DNA of 56,903 bases, from positions 1 through 56,903 of IMG/VR virus record IMGVR_UViG_3300035670_000254, one strand, 5' to 3'. Both the position numbers and the translations under genes were made by a program. Source of the stretch: a virus. Every line of letters begins with the position of its first letter. Position 1 is the first letter of the stretch. The notes under the pieces were generated by a model. It was not told the origin of the DNA, did no database searches, and saw nothing but the letters and a program-made list of their open reading frames with translations. This document shows positions 17,340 through 26,373 of the stretch, piece after piece.

Positions 17340-20300
17340 ATGCCAGCAGCGGTCATAGTTGCAGCGGTAGCAATGGGTGCGGCTGGCGCAGCAGCGGCAG
17401 GTATTATCACAGCGACAGTGGCGATGGTAATTACTGTCGCTGCTACCGTTGCCGCTTCGCTTCTGATCAAACCAGCAATACCCTCCATCGGGGCCTACAC
17501 CTCTCAGCAGGAGCGCAAGCAAACGCTAAGGAGTGCCACAGCGCCCATGAACTTCATTTACGGGGCCACAGTGGTTTCCGGCTTGCTGTTCTTTGCTGAA
17601 GAGCAGAGCACAGGCGACGACATTAAAGAATGGGTCCATTTAGGCATTGCTATAGCGGGTCACCCGATTGATCGAGTAGGTCGTATTTGGCTCGGTGATG
17701 AGCTGTTAGGCGAATATGGTGACCTGGCTCGTTACGAGATTCATAACAACCGGTCAACGGTAGACCCGTTTATGAAAGCTAATTGTCGTTCATGGAAAGA
17801 CGACATGATTGGCAAGGGTATTACCTGGGCCCGCATATCCCTTAAGTTTGACGGTGATAAATTCCCGGCCGGTTTACCTAACGTCAAATTTGAGATTTTT
17901 GGTAAGAAAGTATACGACCCGCGAAACGGAACAACAGCATGGAGCGATAATGCCGCTCTCTGTATCTTGGATTTTTATCGCAGCTATTTAAAAGTACCTG
18001 ATAGCGATATTAACATGGAACAGTTTATACAAGCTGCCAACATTTGCGATCAGACTCTTAATGACGGCGGTGGGGTTCGCAAACGTTATACGCTGAACGG
18101 TACTTTTGATGCCTCCGAAACTCAAGCAGGTATTCTTGATGATATGCACTTAGCATGTGCCGGTGAACCAACCTTTATGGCTGGTAAACACGGTATTTTA
18201 GCGGGTGCTTATTATGGCCCCGCTACAATGGAAATTCGCCCGGGCCAGATTATTTCTAGCGTTAAGATTGTACCTGAAGCAGCTTATAACGATAAACTCA
18301 ACATCGTTACAGGTACTTTCCTGGACGCTAAGCAGCAATACAGCGAAGTTGATTATCCTGCGGTTAAAGTTCAGAAGTATATCGACGAAGATGGTGGCGA
18401 ATATACTTCAGACTTAAAACTTCGCTTCGTTGCTAACGAGTTTCAAGCCCAGCAGCTTGCGCAAATTAAAATGAACCGTACTCGTATTGGTCGAACCATT
18501 ACCTTTACGATGAACATGAGCGGCTATCAATACCGCCCGGGCTATTACGTGCGCTTGTACTTACCGCAACTTGGTATCAACGGGCAAGAGTTTAGAATCA
18601 CTGAATGGGCAATGTCAGCTGAAAACGGTGTTGACATTACTCTGAAGCAAGAAACAGCCGATGTGTGGAACGATGCGGTCGGTAAACCTATCGAGCGCCC
18701 AGAGATAACCGATTTCCCGAAAGCCACTGTAGCAATGCCAGTGAACCTGAAATACGATGTTCAAGAAATTGGGCAAGTCGTTCAGGGCGTTCTGTCTTGG
18801 GGTAACATTGGCGACATTGCCTACAATACTGTGGTTATCAGACGAGCAGGTAAAGTTATCCAGACTATTCAAGTACCTGGTCAAAGCGTTAACATTACAG
18901 GCCTTATTCGCGGTAGCTATCAGATGGGTGTTATGGCTGTCAACCGTTTCGGCCAACGTTCTGCTGAAGCTATGATTGTTGTTGAAATCAGGGCGCCGAG
19001 TAAACCTACTGGCTGCGACGTTACTCAAGAATTTTTTGCTGTAACACTACGCCCGCGTTCTCCAGACATTTTTACTGTATCCACACAATATGACTTCTGG
19101 ACTAGTTACGAACAGCGCTTACCTAATGCTGAACACGATACAGTCGTAACTAACGCGACACGTTTCACTATGGGTATGCAAGCGACGTCGAGCAACTTAC
19201 AGAACGATCATACTTACTGGTGGTATATCAGGGCAATTAACGCATTCGGTTATTCTGACTTCTTAGAAGTTGAAGTCTTGTGTTACACAGATATCACGGA
19301 GCTTATGCCTCAGATTGACGAGGCTATCAGAGATTCTGATGCTATGAAAAACGTGATAAATGGTGTTGATACTAACCTTGAAGGTATTCTACAAAACGCA
19401 TTAGCGAATAATGGTACAGTAGAACGTCAATTCCAGCAACTGGGTGAAGTAAATGCTGAGATCTTAACAGTTAGAACAACAATTGCCACGGTAGACAGTG
19501 CTCTTGCTCAGCTTACTACTAGTGTCAAGTCTCAGTTTGATGGAGTTAATTCTCAAATTCTTGAACAACAAACAGCTATTAGTGATAACAAGAACGCTAT
19601 CGCTTCGCTCAATACGTATGTTCAGGCTCAGTTTGGAGACGTGACAGCAGCGATTAACCAGAAGCTAGACGCTGAGGTGACAAACAACGGTACTGGGAAA
19701 GCATCATACACCCTGAACCTTGGTGTTATTCGCAATGGTGTGAAGTATAATACCGGCTTTGGAATGTCCATTGAGCCATCTGGCGGGTCCTACAAATCCA
19801 CAATAGTTTTTGCTGCTGACCAATTCGGCATTTACTCTGGGAGTGATCCTGGGAATTATCAAGCTGCTTTCTTCGTCTATAATGGTCAGGTGTTTATGAA
19901 CGAAGCCTTTATCCGTGATGGGAGTATCACTAATGCCAAAATCGGTAATTACATTCAGTCAAATAATTATGTGGCAGGAGCATCAGGTTGGCTCATCAAT
20001 AAGGCAGGTAATGCTGAGTTTAACCAGGTCACTGTAAGAGGAACGGTATATGCATCGGCAGGTTCATTTACCGGCGACGTCTACGCAAACAATGGGCGTT
20101 TCTCTGGTGTTGTAGAGGCTAAAAGCTTTATTGGTGATGTAGCCAATATGAACGTCTGGCCGGATGTGGTGCGTAGTAGTCCGGGCACAACAACGCTGAA
20201 GATGGGGTACACGGATTCATCAACATCAAACCTCGTGAAAAAGGTCATGGTTATGTGTGTGGCGGATTATGGCGGCAGGTTAACTATCAATATAAACGGG

Positions 20301-20468
20301 TCTGAAAAGACGTATGTCCTTTCTGGGGCGGCGTGTTCGGTAATGCATACGGCAGAAGTTAGCACGCCGACCGTTAATGCTTCTATCACCATATCTTCTG
20401 ACGGCACAGGCGGCAGGGCTTCATCTCCCACAATGATAATTGCCCGCGGAACCGGCAGATTCTATTAA
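17340..20468 (+). CDS. Tail tip receptor-binding protein (lambda J-like)
   Basis: A 1042-residue central tip protein. An Ala/Val-rich N-terminal hydrophobic segment (residues about 3-45) is followed by the conserved J core with the FIYGATVVSGLLFFAEE segment, then fibronectin-like domains around residues 460-650, a helical linker (residues about 660-770) and a C-terminal lambdoid-type tip (GVIRNGVKYNTGFGMSIEP, SGWLINKAGNAEF, VYASAGSFTGDVYANNGRFSG). The last part normally touches the outer-membrane receptor. From about residue 770 the text looks closer to lambda/N15-type J proteins than the rest, which fits domain exchange. A weak terminator follows. Confidence 0.9.
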   Translation: MPAAVIVAAVAMGAAGAAAAGIITATVAMVITVAATVAASLLIKPAIPSIGAYTSQQERKQTLRSATAPMNFIYGATVVSGLLFFAEEQSTGDDIKEWVHLGIAIAGHPIDRVGRIWLGDELLGEYGDLARYEIHNNRSTVDPFMKANCRSWKDDMIGKGITWARISLKFDGDKFPAGLPNVKFEIFGKKVYDPRNGTTAWSDNAALCILDFYRSYLKVPDSDINMEQFIQAANICDQTLNDGGGVRKRYTLNGTFDASETQAGILDDMHLACAGEPTFMAGKHGILAGAYYGPATMEIRPGQIISSVKIVPEAAYNDKLNIVTGTFLDAKQQYSEVDYPAVKVQKYIDEDGGEYTSDLKLRFVANEFQAQQLAQIKMNRTRIGRTITFTMNMSGYQYRPGYYVRLYLPQLGINGQEFRITEWAMSAENGVDITLKQETADVWNDAVGKPIERPEITDFPKATVAMPVNLKYDVQEIGQVVQGVLSWGNIGDIAYNTVVIRRAGKVIQTIQVPGQSVNITGLIRGSYQMGVMAVNRFGQRSAEAMIVVEIRAPSKPTGCDVTQEFFAVTLRPRSPDIFTVSTQYDFWTSYEQRLPNAEHDTVVTNATRFTMGMQATSSNLQNDHTYWWYIRAINAFGYSDFLEVEVLCYTDITELMPQIDEAIRDSDAMKNVINGVDTNLEGILQNALANNGTVERQFQQLGEVNAEILTVRTTIATVDSALAQLTTSVKSQFDGVNSQILEQQTAISDNKNAIASLNTYVQAQFGDVTAAINQKLDAEVTNNGTGKASYTLNLGVIRNGVKYNTGFGMSIEPSGGSYKSTIVFAADQFGIYSGSDPGNYQAAFFVYNGQVFMNEAFIRDGSITNAKIGNYIQSNNYVAGASGWLINKAGNAEFNQVTVRGTVYASAGSFTGDVYANNGRFSGVVEAKSFIGDVANMNVWPDVVRSSPGTTTLKMGYTDSSTSNLVKKVMVMCVADYGGRLTININGSEKTYVLSGAACSVMHTAEVSTPTVNASITISSDGTGGRASSPTMIIARGTGRFY

Positions 20469-20488
20469 CACCTCACCTTTATAAACAA

Positions 20489-20512
20489 CCTCGCTCTGGC
20501 GGGGTTCTTATT
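20489..20512 (+). terminator. Weak terminator after the J-like gene
   Basis: AACCTCGC and GCGGGGTT form an 8-bp stem with one G-U pair and a TCTG loop, followed by a short, broken T stretch. Confidence 0.5.
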
Positions 20513-20529
20513 GCCCATAAGGAGCGCAT

Positions 20530-21420
20530 ATGTCTACAGGAACTATTAACCTGACAAATAAATCAGCAGCGGTTACTGGTAATGGAACATCATTCACAAC
20601 GGAATTAAAAGCTGGCGATCTCATTGTTGTTAAAATTGGTGGGACTCCTTACACCCTGCCTGTTAAAACAATTACAAGCAATACTCAGCTGACGCTTGTC
20701 AGTAATTACACGGGGCCAACTCAAAGCGGTGCCGCCTGGTTTGCCGTTCCTCAGGAAGCACAGAGTTTAATTACCGCGTCACTTGCCTCACAGACCGCCG
20801 AAGCCTTACGTGGACTTAACCTGGACAAAACAAACTGGCAGCAAATGTTTTCAGGCGCAGGTAATATCACCGTTACTCTACCAGACGGTAGCTCATGGAC
20901 TGGCCCATCATTGAATAGCATTAAAGATATGGTTGACGCTCTTTCACCTGTGGGGTCGATGTTAGTGTGGCCTTCTTTAAATCTTCCTGACAACTCAACT
21001 CTTGGAATTAAATACCTCAGGTTGAATGGGGCACCATTCGATAAAACGCTATACCCAAAATTAGCTTCTATTTATACGACAGGCGTTCTTCCCGATATGC
21101 GTGCTAACGTAGTCAGGGGATTTGATGATGGCAGGGGAGTAGATCAGGGGAGGGCAATGCTTTCGGAACAACTGGACGCAGCTCCTAATATTGTAGGGTC
21201 TTTTGCGCCATCGGTTGATTCCAGAGGATTTGGCACAGGCGCGATAACGTGCATAGGAGGCGTTGCAGCTGCGTACACAATAACGAGTGACACAACTTTC
21301 CTTCGTAGCGTGACTGCAACCATTGATGCATCAAAATCAAGTCCTTCTTATGGTCGTGGAAACTCAGCAGAAGTCAGAATGAGAAACATAGTCTGGAATA
21401 TGATAGTGAGGGCTTCGTAA
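20530..21420 (+). CDS. Tail fibre protein, prophage-like
   Basis: A 296-residue fibre. The N-terminus (STGTINLTNKSAAVTGNGTSFTTELKAGD...AWFAVPQEAQSLI) is the attachment module of many lambdoid prophage side fibres. The middle has a tail-collar-type segment (YLRLNGAPFDKTLYPKLASIY) and the motif DMRANVVRGFDDGRGVDQGRA, and the C-terminus (SAEVRMRNIVWNMIVRAS) is the usual end of such fibres before the chaperone gene. It is short for a side fibre, about a third of lambda Stf, so it may sit on the J tip. Context suggests it came from a prophage (see 22275-22321). Confidence 0.85.
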   Translation: MSTGTINLTNKSAAVTGNGTSFTTELKAGDLIVVKIGGTPYTLPVKTITSNTQLTLVSNYTGPTQSGAAWFAVPQEAQSLITASLASQTAEALRGLNLDKTNWQQMFSGAGNITVTLPDGSSWTGPSLNSIKDMVDALSPVGSMLVWPSLNLPDNSTLGIKYLRLNGAPFDKTLYPKLASIYTTGVLPDMRANVVRGFDDGRGVDQGRAMLSEQLDAAPNIVGSFAPSVDSRGFGTGAITCIGGVAAAYTITSDTTFLRSVTATIDASKSSPSYGRGNSAEVRMRNIVWNMIVRAS

Positions 21421-22001
21421 TGGTATTCAATTCAAATGGTTTTGCTGAACAAGATTTCATCCAAAAAGTTTATATTGCAGACATCAGCGGGGAATACATA
21501 GGCACTTCCGAAGTCATGATTAGTAGAGGAACGGGACTTCCAGCTGGCGCATACCTCGACGCGCCGCCGCCTCTGCAAGAGGGAAAGGCGATAATCAGAA
21601 ATGCGAATGGATCTGCATGGATTATCACCTCAGATTATCGGGGCAAGACGGCCTATTCTACTGACAAAAGCAAGACCATGATTATTAATGAGCCTGGAGA
21701 CATTCCTGATGGGTTTACTTTGTCTGGTCCTCCCCGGGCATGGGAGTTTTGGGATGGAGAAAAGTGGCTACCCGACGATAAAGCACTCAAAGATATTCAG
21801 CAGAAAGAGGCAGTAGAAAGGAAAACGATGCTGATGAATGAAGCAAGCAACGAGATATCACTCCTTCAGGATGCTGTTGATCTTGGTATGGCAACAGAAG
21901 ATGAGACAACAAGACTTTTAGCCTTGAAAAAATTCAGAGTGTTATTAAGTCGTATAGACACGACTTCCGCTCCTGATATCTCATGGCCCATAGCGCCCTG
22001 A
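21420..22001 (+). CDS. tfa: Tail fibre assembly chaperone (Tfa-like)
   Basis: A 193-residue protein that overlaps the fibre stop by one base. It has the classic pattern of Tfa/Caudo_TAP proteins: N-terminal variable part, RPPRAWEFWDGEKWLPDDKAL-type core (here GPPRAWEFWDGEKWL near residues 101-115) and the C-terminal RIDTTSAPDISWPIAP near-signature ending. It helps the fibre trimerise and may stay bound at its tip. Chaperones of this type co-transfer with their fibre. Confidence 0.9.
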   Translation: MVFNSNGFAEQDFIQKVYIADISGEYIGTSEVMISRGTGLPAGAYLDAPPPLQEGKAIIRNANGSAWIITSDYRGKTAYSTDKSKTMIINEPGDIPDGFTLSGPPRAWEFWDGEKWLPDDKALKDIQQKEAVERKTMLMNEASNEISLLQDAVDLGMATEDETTRLLALKKFRVLLSRIDTTSAPDISWPIAP

Positions 22002-22274
22002 TAGCAATCTATGTGGCATGCATGGGGCAAAAAATTAGCGCAAAACAACTCAAAACCACGGAAGGTGTCGATTCGTCTTGCGCTTAGCTACAGGTGGGAC
22101 AGAAGTGAGACACGCAAGGCTTTGCACCGGTTTGCAGAGCTTTGCGTTCTCTGTGCCATATTTGTGACATGCACACAGAAACAAGATTCATCATCTTCCC
22201 TCTTGTGCCACTGACTTGATGGCTGTGAATGCGGTCAATGCCAGTAAAAACAGTTGGTTAAATGAGGTGCTTCA

Positions 22275-22321
22275 CATTCGTAATGCGAAGGTCGTAGGTT
22301 CGACTCCTATTATCGGCACCA
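22275..22321 (+). other. thrW tRNA-Thr(CGU) 3' fragment, attachment-site-like
   Basis: From the anticodon arm (CATTCGTAATGC) through the T arm (GTAGGTTCGACTCC) to the CCA end, the 47 bases agree with the E. coli thrW gene as I remember it. The 5' part of the tRNA is absent: the preceding bases give a poor acceptor strand and no D stem, so this is not a working tRNA. thrW is the integration site of P22 and CP4-6, and tRNA-targeting phages carry exactly such a 3' tRNA copy as attP core. With no integrase present this is most simply a transferred attachment-site scar. Confidence 0.75.
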
Positions 22322-22353
22322 CCCGCCGCCGTACTCCTTAGCACGCTGAATGA

Positions 22354-22602
22354 GCACCCACCTACCGGGCGGAACTGGTTATTCAACCGGCTCCTGGTGA
22401 ATCTGCTATAGGCTGGGCAAAGGTTACCAGTATGAATCCAGCAAGATGCACGGCACGTGACCCGTTCCCTAACCCGCCGTCGCAGGGGTATCCTCAGACT
22501 GTTAATATTAAGCCTGTAGCTGTTGATACGAATGGTACTGAAGTGAGGGTGGAAGCGTTTGGGCAGATGATTAGTATATTGGTCAAGACAACAGGAGCAT
22601 AA
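22354..22602 (+). pseudogene. C-terminal coding remnant, possibly of the replaced fibre
   Basis: An open frame of 82 codons ending at 22602 reads as a normal protein C-terminus (for example TEVRVEAFGQMISILVKTTGA) but has no start with a ribosome site; the first ATG, at 22432, would give 56 residues. It ends directly before the terminator. Its position suggests the leftover 3' end of an older fibre or tail gene cut by insertion of the prophage-like cassette. An intact small gene starting at 22432 is the alternative. Confidence 0.5.
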
Positions 22603-22634
22603 AAAGAAAGGGCGCTTCGGCGCCCTCTTTTATT
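22601..22634. terminator. Bidirectional terminator between convergent blocks
   Basis: GGGCGC TTCG GCGCCC (22610-22625), flanked by A-rich sequence on the left and T-rich on the right, can end both the plus-strand structural transcript and the minus-strand transcript of 22630-23400. Confidence 0.9.
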
Positions 22635-22947
22635 TGACCCAATTGTAAAAGTCTTTCACGTCAGGGTCGTCTTCGTATTCTTCACATCTTTCCTGAACTT
22701 CCAAATCTGTAGCCTTCCAGAGTGAGCAGCTCGTTTCAGAGATTCCTATGCTCCGCGAAAAGCGCATAAGCGCTATTGCCTGCTCATAGCATAGCTTTTG
22801 CTGGCCCTGGGGTTTATCCGCGCACAGCGAGGAAAGGATAGGGCTAATAACCCCGATCGGCTCCTGTTTAACAGGCGCAGCGTCCAGGTCTGCGGAAACT
22901 ACTAACCCGAACAAAAAAGCACAGAGAAAGTTCTTAAGATGTTTCAT
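22630..22947 (-). CDS. Secreted or periplasmic small protein, unrecognised
   Basis: A 105-residue protein with a typical signal peptide: MKHLKNFLCAFLFGLVVSAD with cleavage likely near LDAAPV. The mature part has four to five Cys residues (SLCADKP, KLCYEQA, SCSLWK, RCEEYE), which suggests disulfides in the periplasm. The start at 22947 is preferred because it gives the signal sequence without extra residues. It could act at the envelope, for instance in superinfection exclusion, but no family is recognised. Confidence 0.7.
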   Translation of the reverse strand: MKHLKNFLCAFLFGLVVSADLDAAPVKQEPIGVISPILSSLCADKPQGQQKLCYEQAIALMRFSRSIGISETSCSLWKATDLEVQERCEEYEDDPDVKDFYNWVK

Positions 22948-23146
22948 CTTCTGGTTCCTTATAGTTGAAAGGTTTTTTCGGTACATCGGGAAGCTTGCCA
23001 AATTTACCGTGGTGCCCAGGCTTGCGCGCTACGTATAAGACACCTTGCGATTCAATAACGTTACCGCGATGATCGTAACGTTCTCTACGTTGAGTTTCAA
23101 GATTGTCATACCAACCTTTAGCCACCCAACGTTTCCTACTGCTCAT
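22934..23146 (-). CDS. 70-residue basic protein, unrecognised
   Basis: This small basic protein (SSRKRWVAKGWYDN...ERYDHRGNVIE) lies between two overlapping genes in the three-gene unit 23400-22630. The internal ATG at 23146 is preferred over one three codons upstream because of the G-rich ribosome site (GAGTGGGG) before it. No function is evident. Confidence 0.6.
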   Translation of the reverse strand: MSSRKRWVAKGWYDNLETQRRERYDHRGNVIESQGVLYVARKPGHHGKFGKLPDVPKKPFNYKEPEDETS

Positions 23147-23400
23147 AGGCCCCACTCTTTACGTACAGTTTCTTCAATTGCGTAAAGAAATTCAAGGTAG
23201 TCAGAACATTCCTTAACGGTTCTAAACCAACCTAACCGTGAAACCATTCTTTTAGGTAAGCCTGCGGGATGATTATAATACAAATTAATTTCGGTGCCTT
23301 CCTGGCAAAGGGTAGGCTCAAGACCTTCCATTAGAAGTTCTTTGATGAGGGGGCGAAAAGCTTTTTTATGAATAGGCTGAAGATATTGTTTAACGATCAT
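23143..23400 (-). CDS. 85-residue protein, unrecognised
   Basis: First gene of the short unit driven by the promoter at 23426-23455. A strong AAAGGAG site lies 7 bases before the ATG at 23400. The protein is mixed alpha/beta in appearance with an EWGL end. It overlaps the next gene by 4 bases. No family recognised. Confidence 0.65.
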   Translation of the reverse strand: MIVKQYLQPIHKKAFRPLIKELLMEGLEPTLCQEGTEINLYYNHPAGLPKRMVSRLGWFRTVKECSDYLEFLYAIEETVRKEWGL

Positions 23401-23425
23401 AGATAGCTCCTTTGTCGGTATAAAG

Positions 23426-23455
23426 AGTATCGTCCCTGACACTCTTTCAAGTCAA
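23426..23455 (-). promoter_or_regulatory. Promoter for 23400-22630
   Basis: On the minus strand TTGACT (23450-23455) and GATACT (23426-23431) are 18 bases apart. The -35 continues as TTGACTTGAA, identical over 10 bases to the promoter at 42379-42408. It abuts the stop of the polymerase gene. Confidence 0.7.
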
Positions 23456-25420
23456 CTACTGATAACCCATCATTTCCAAATATTTATTGGCCTTAGCGAT
23501 GTAAACATCATGGTTGAGGTTTTCGGGAAACTCATCAGGTAACTCCATCATAGGAACACCACCAGCTGAGTTGGTTACCTTGTTACCGGAAGCTGCATAG
23601 ACCATTTCAGGATAATCCTCGGGACCATAATACCAGCGTACAACTTTCCCTAAATAGTCACCGTTACACACAGCCCCGCCTTTAACGGCGCGTACAACCG
23701 CAAACTTGCGTATATCTTTACACTTAGTGATTGTTTCTTCTACTGGTATATTATCCTTCAACTTAGCCCGAACAGCTTCAATAATAATTTCCCCGCTTGG
23801 GTTTTTAGACAGACCTGAGTCTGCAAACCAACCCTTGCATTTGAGCTTACCTTTATCATCTATCGCTACGTAGTTGTTAACGTTCGCAGAATAGAGCGCA
23901 CGATAGAAGTTGGATTCCATTTCAAATCCTGTTTGTTTCTCCCACCATTTGATAATTTGTTCGACCAGTGGTTCCTGCTCTTCGGGATAGTCAATAACAA
24001 TACCATCAGTGTTGGCAGATATAACAGGTATTCCCATCAGCTCGAAAGCTTCAATTAACATCAGCAAGGAAAGCTGACCTGTAATTGTTACCTGAATGAG
24101 TAGTTGCGGCGCATACAAGACTGACCACATTGAACCCAGCTTACCGAATGAACCGTTGATAACGATCTTCAGTGTTTGTGCTGTTTTCTTGTCACCAGTA
24201 TGTTTCGCGCGAACACGTCGATCTACAATCTTCTTATAGACGCGAAGGAATACTTCACCCAAATGCTCGGGGAATAAGCGTTGGCCAAGTATCACGCTCG
24301 GGTAATAAGAGGTAACGTCGATATCACGCTTCTTCCGGCCTTTTACATAATGGTGGCAGGCTTTTTCTTCAGTTGAGTGCAAACCACCAATACCCATCTG
24401 ATAACTTGCGTTACCGATATTGATGCGCAAGTTTTTTAGCTGCCAGGGTAGTTCAACAGAACCTTTTTCGCTAATGACGAAGTCGCATTTCTTAATCAAG
24501 TCAATAACGCTATTCATCAGCGGTGTCTGGTAAACTAGGAAGCGAGGCACGTTATATTTATATCTACGCCCTGGCTCCACCTTAGCACGCTGTACGCGCT
24601 TCCTCGTTATGCGCTGTATTTCGTGGCGTATAACATCCTCTGCGATTTGGGCATCCGAACGGGAACGAAGGTCAACACCGTATTCTTGTGACATGATCTC
24701 CCGAAGATGTATTTCATCTTGAAGCGACAAGTAAAGCGCTTCGGTAGCATCCAGGTCGTTGATACAGTAATGAAGAACTATTACCATATGGTTCCGCGTT
24801 AGCATCATGTTAGGCGGGAATGGTAAATCCTGAAGTCTCTTACGATGCAGACGGCCCGCACGTTGTTTCAATGAACCGCCAGCGGGTGCAACTTCCATGA
24901 CGTCAATGTGGTTAAGCTTCAGACGTTCCAGTTCTGCGTTTTTGAGTATGTCGCTTGGCCGCCAGTCTTCGGTAATGATACGATCGCTGGCTTCTTTAAG
25001 CTCTGCGTTAGTTGCACCAGCAAGGGCCAGAGTGAGAATAGGTTCGTCGTATCCTAAACCGTTATAGCTGATTAAGAGTACGTTATGAGCTACCCAACTT
25101 AACCATTCAACATTTAGTTCGCATCCCAGATACTTTTCAAAGTAGATTACTTTTTGAGTCAGGATATTTCGGAAAGCTATCAAGAAATAGTTAGGGTAAC
25201 ACTCGATATCGAAAACATGGGGTTCACCATTTTTAACAGCTTTGACTAGTTCTTCTTGACTATAGCGGTTATAAACAGCGCGCAAAGCTACCTCAAGGCC
25301 TGGCAGATAGTCAGGCCTTTCCCAGGTGCGTTCTGGGGGAGTTCGTTTAATTTTTTCTTTCTTAACTTTTGGAGGAGGCGGCAAGTCTTGCCAGAATAAT
25401 CCAATAGCATCAGTTCTCAT
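23456..25420 (-). CDS. B-family DNA polymerase with 3'-5' exonuclease
   Basis: A 654-residue replicative polymerase, compact for the family. The exonuclease domain shows Exo I FDIEC (Asp71, Glu73), Exo II SYNGLGYDE (Asn120 to Asp125) and Exo III YCIND (Tyr218, Asp222). The polymerase domain shows motif A DIDVTSYYPSV (Asp368), motif B KIVINGSFGKLG (Lys418) and motif C SANTDGIVID (Asp472). Motif C is NTDG rather than the usual DTD; the second catalytic Asp is kept. The clamp-like gene upstream overlaps by 4 bases, so the two probably work as a pair. Confidence 0.9.
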   Translation of the reverse strand: MRTDAIGLFWQDLPPPPKVKKEKIKRTPPERTWERPDYLPGLEVALRAVYNRYSQEELVKAVKNGEPHVFDIECYPNYFLIAFRNILTQKVIYFEKYLGCELNVEWLSWVAHNVLLISYNGLGYDEPILTLALAGATNAELKEASDRIITEDWRPSDILKNAELERLKLNHIDVMEVAPAGGSLKQRAGRLHRKRLQDLPFPPNMMLTRNHMVIVLHYCINDLDATEALYLSLQDEIHLREIMSQEYGVDLRSRSDAQIAEDVIRHEIQRITRKRVQRAKVEPGRRYKYNVPRFLVYQTPLMNSVIDLIKKCDFVISEKGSVELPWQLKNLRINIGNASYQMGIGGLHSTEEKACHHYVKGRKKRDIDVTSYYPSVILGQRLFPEHLGEVFLRVYKKIVDRRVRAKHTGDKKTAQTLKIVINGSFGKLGSMWSVLYAPQLLIQVTITGQLSLLMLIEAFELMGIPVISANTDGIVIDYPEEQEPLVEQIIKWWEKQTGFEMESNFYRALYSANVNNYVAIDDKGKLKCKGWFADSGLSKNPSGEIIIEAVRAKLKDNIPVEETITKCKDIRKFAVVRAVKGGAVCNGDYLGKVVRWYYGPEDYPEMVYAASGNKVTNSAGGVPMMELPDEFPENLNHDVYIAKANKYLEMMGYQ

Positions 25421-26373
25421 GGTCTTTGTCCTACCAGTATGCCACGAAAATTTTTACCAAAGAATGTACACGGATTCGGATACAAAGTTAAGTCTGCGGT
25501 ATCCACATTGTTCTTAAGCAACATCAACATTTCTAAAGCATAGATGCCATGAACAGTTTCAGATTGCATGTTGTATGACGCACCTTCTGTTTCGTCTGCG
25601 TGGGTGCGAACAACTCCATTTTCGATATATACGCGCCCGTTATCCGTTGCAAACGGCTTCAGCTTCTCCAGGGCGTCAAACAACGTCGGGTCGATAGTTT
25701 GCGGATTGCTTTCCTGGCTTAACATCTTTTCAACTTGAACAGGCCATCCGTTTTCCATCAAGGTGCTACGCATCCAACAGCCCGACTCATAATGGAAAGT
25801 GATAGAATTTTCGGTTACCTGCGCTCGAACTGGAGTTTCTTTAATCTTAACCAGCGCTTCGACAGCATCAGAAGACAATACAACATCAAGAGGGAATGGG
25901 CTTCCAAACCAATATTGAGCAAGGCAGACGTTGTTGGTTGCAAATGCTGAACCTCCCTTAATAAGGACAGACATACTAAATCGCCTACTAGCATCAGAGC
26001 CGATAAAAGGACCCACAGTTTTAAGAGCGGTGATAAGTTCTGCTCCGTTAATCTCATACATTTCCCCTTCAGGGTCAACGTGCGCGCCGATTTTATCCGT
26101 ACAGGGTATATTGGCTTTAAACGCACCAGATTTAATATTTAACTTACCGTTTGCCAGCATAGTTAGCTGTGTTGCGCTTTCGCAGTTTGCTATAGCCTTT
26201 AGCATTGGGATAGCTTGCGGGGCGCACTCTAAGCTCAACGGGATAGGCGCAGCCATAGCAATGACACCATTAGTGGCCCGGACCATTCCCTCTTTGATCA
26301 AAAAGTGCGTAGTGCCTTCAACAAAGGCTCGCTTACCTACCGCAGATGATGCGAACTTGAGAGCGTCAAGCAT
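25417..26373 (-). CDS. Sliding clamp-like protein (DnaN-like)
   Basis: A 318-residue protein with the repeated beta-alpha layout of a beta-clamp, for example FPLDVVLSSDAVEALVKIKE and PTLFDALEKLKPFATDNGRVYIENGVVRTH. It is slightly shorter than bacterial DnaN (366). It is translationally coupled to the DNA polymerase (4-base overlap), and a polymerase processivity factor is the natural reading. Similarity is at the level of pattern, so a remote-homology search or structure prediction should confirm it. Confidence 0.65.
   Translation of the reverse strand: MLDALKFASSAVGKRAFVEGTTHFLIKEGMVRATNGVIAMAAPIPLSLECAPQAIPMLKAIANCESATQLTMLANGKLNIKSGAFKANIPCTDKIGAHVDPEGEMYEINGAELITALKTVGPFIGSDASRRFSMSVLIKGGSAFATNNVCLAQYWFGSPFPLDVVLSSDAVEALVKIKETPVRAQVTENSITFHYESGCWMRSTLMENGWPVQVEKMLSQESNPQTIDPTLFDALEKLKPFATDNGRVYIENGVVRTHADETEGASYNMQSETVHGIYALEMLMLLKNNVDTADLTLYPNPCTFFGKNFRGILVGQRP

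Larger units (their letters stand above)
22002..22629. other. Scar region without a full gene
   Basis: This 628-base stretch holds no intact gene. It contains, in order, a region with two tandem GTGGGACAGA/GTGAGACACG-like repeats (22094-22114), 47 bases matching the 3' part of thrW tRNA (22275-22321), a coding remnant without a proper start (22354-22602) and a bidirectional terminator. It reads as the edge of DNA acquired from a prophage. Confidence 0.65.

Noticed and set aside
22240-22321. A complete tRNA-Thr gene
   Set aside because: Only the anticodon arm to CCA part fits; the 5' half gives a mismatched acceptor strand and no D stem.
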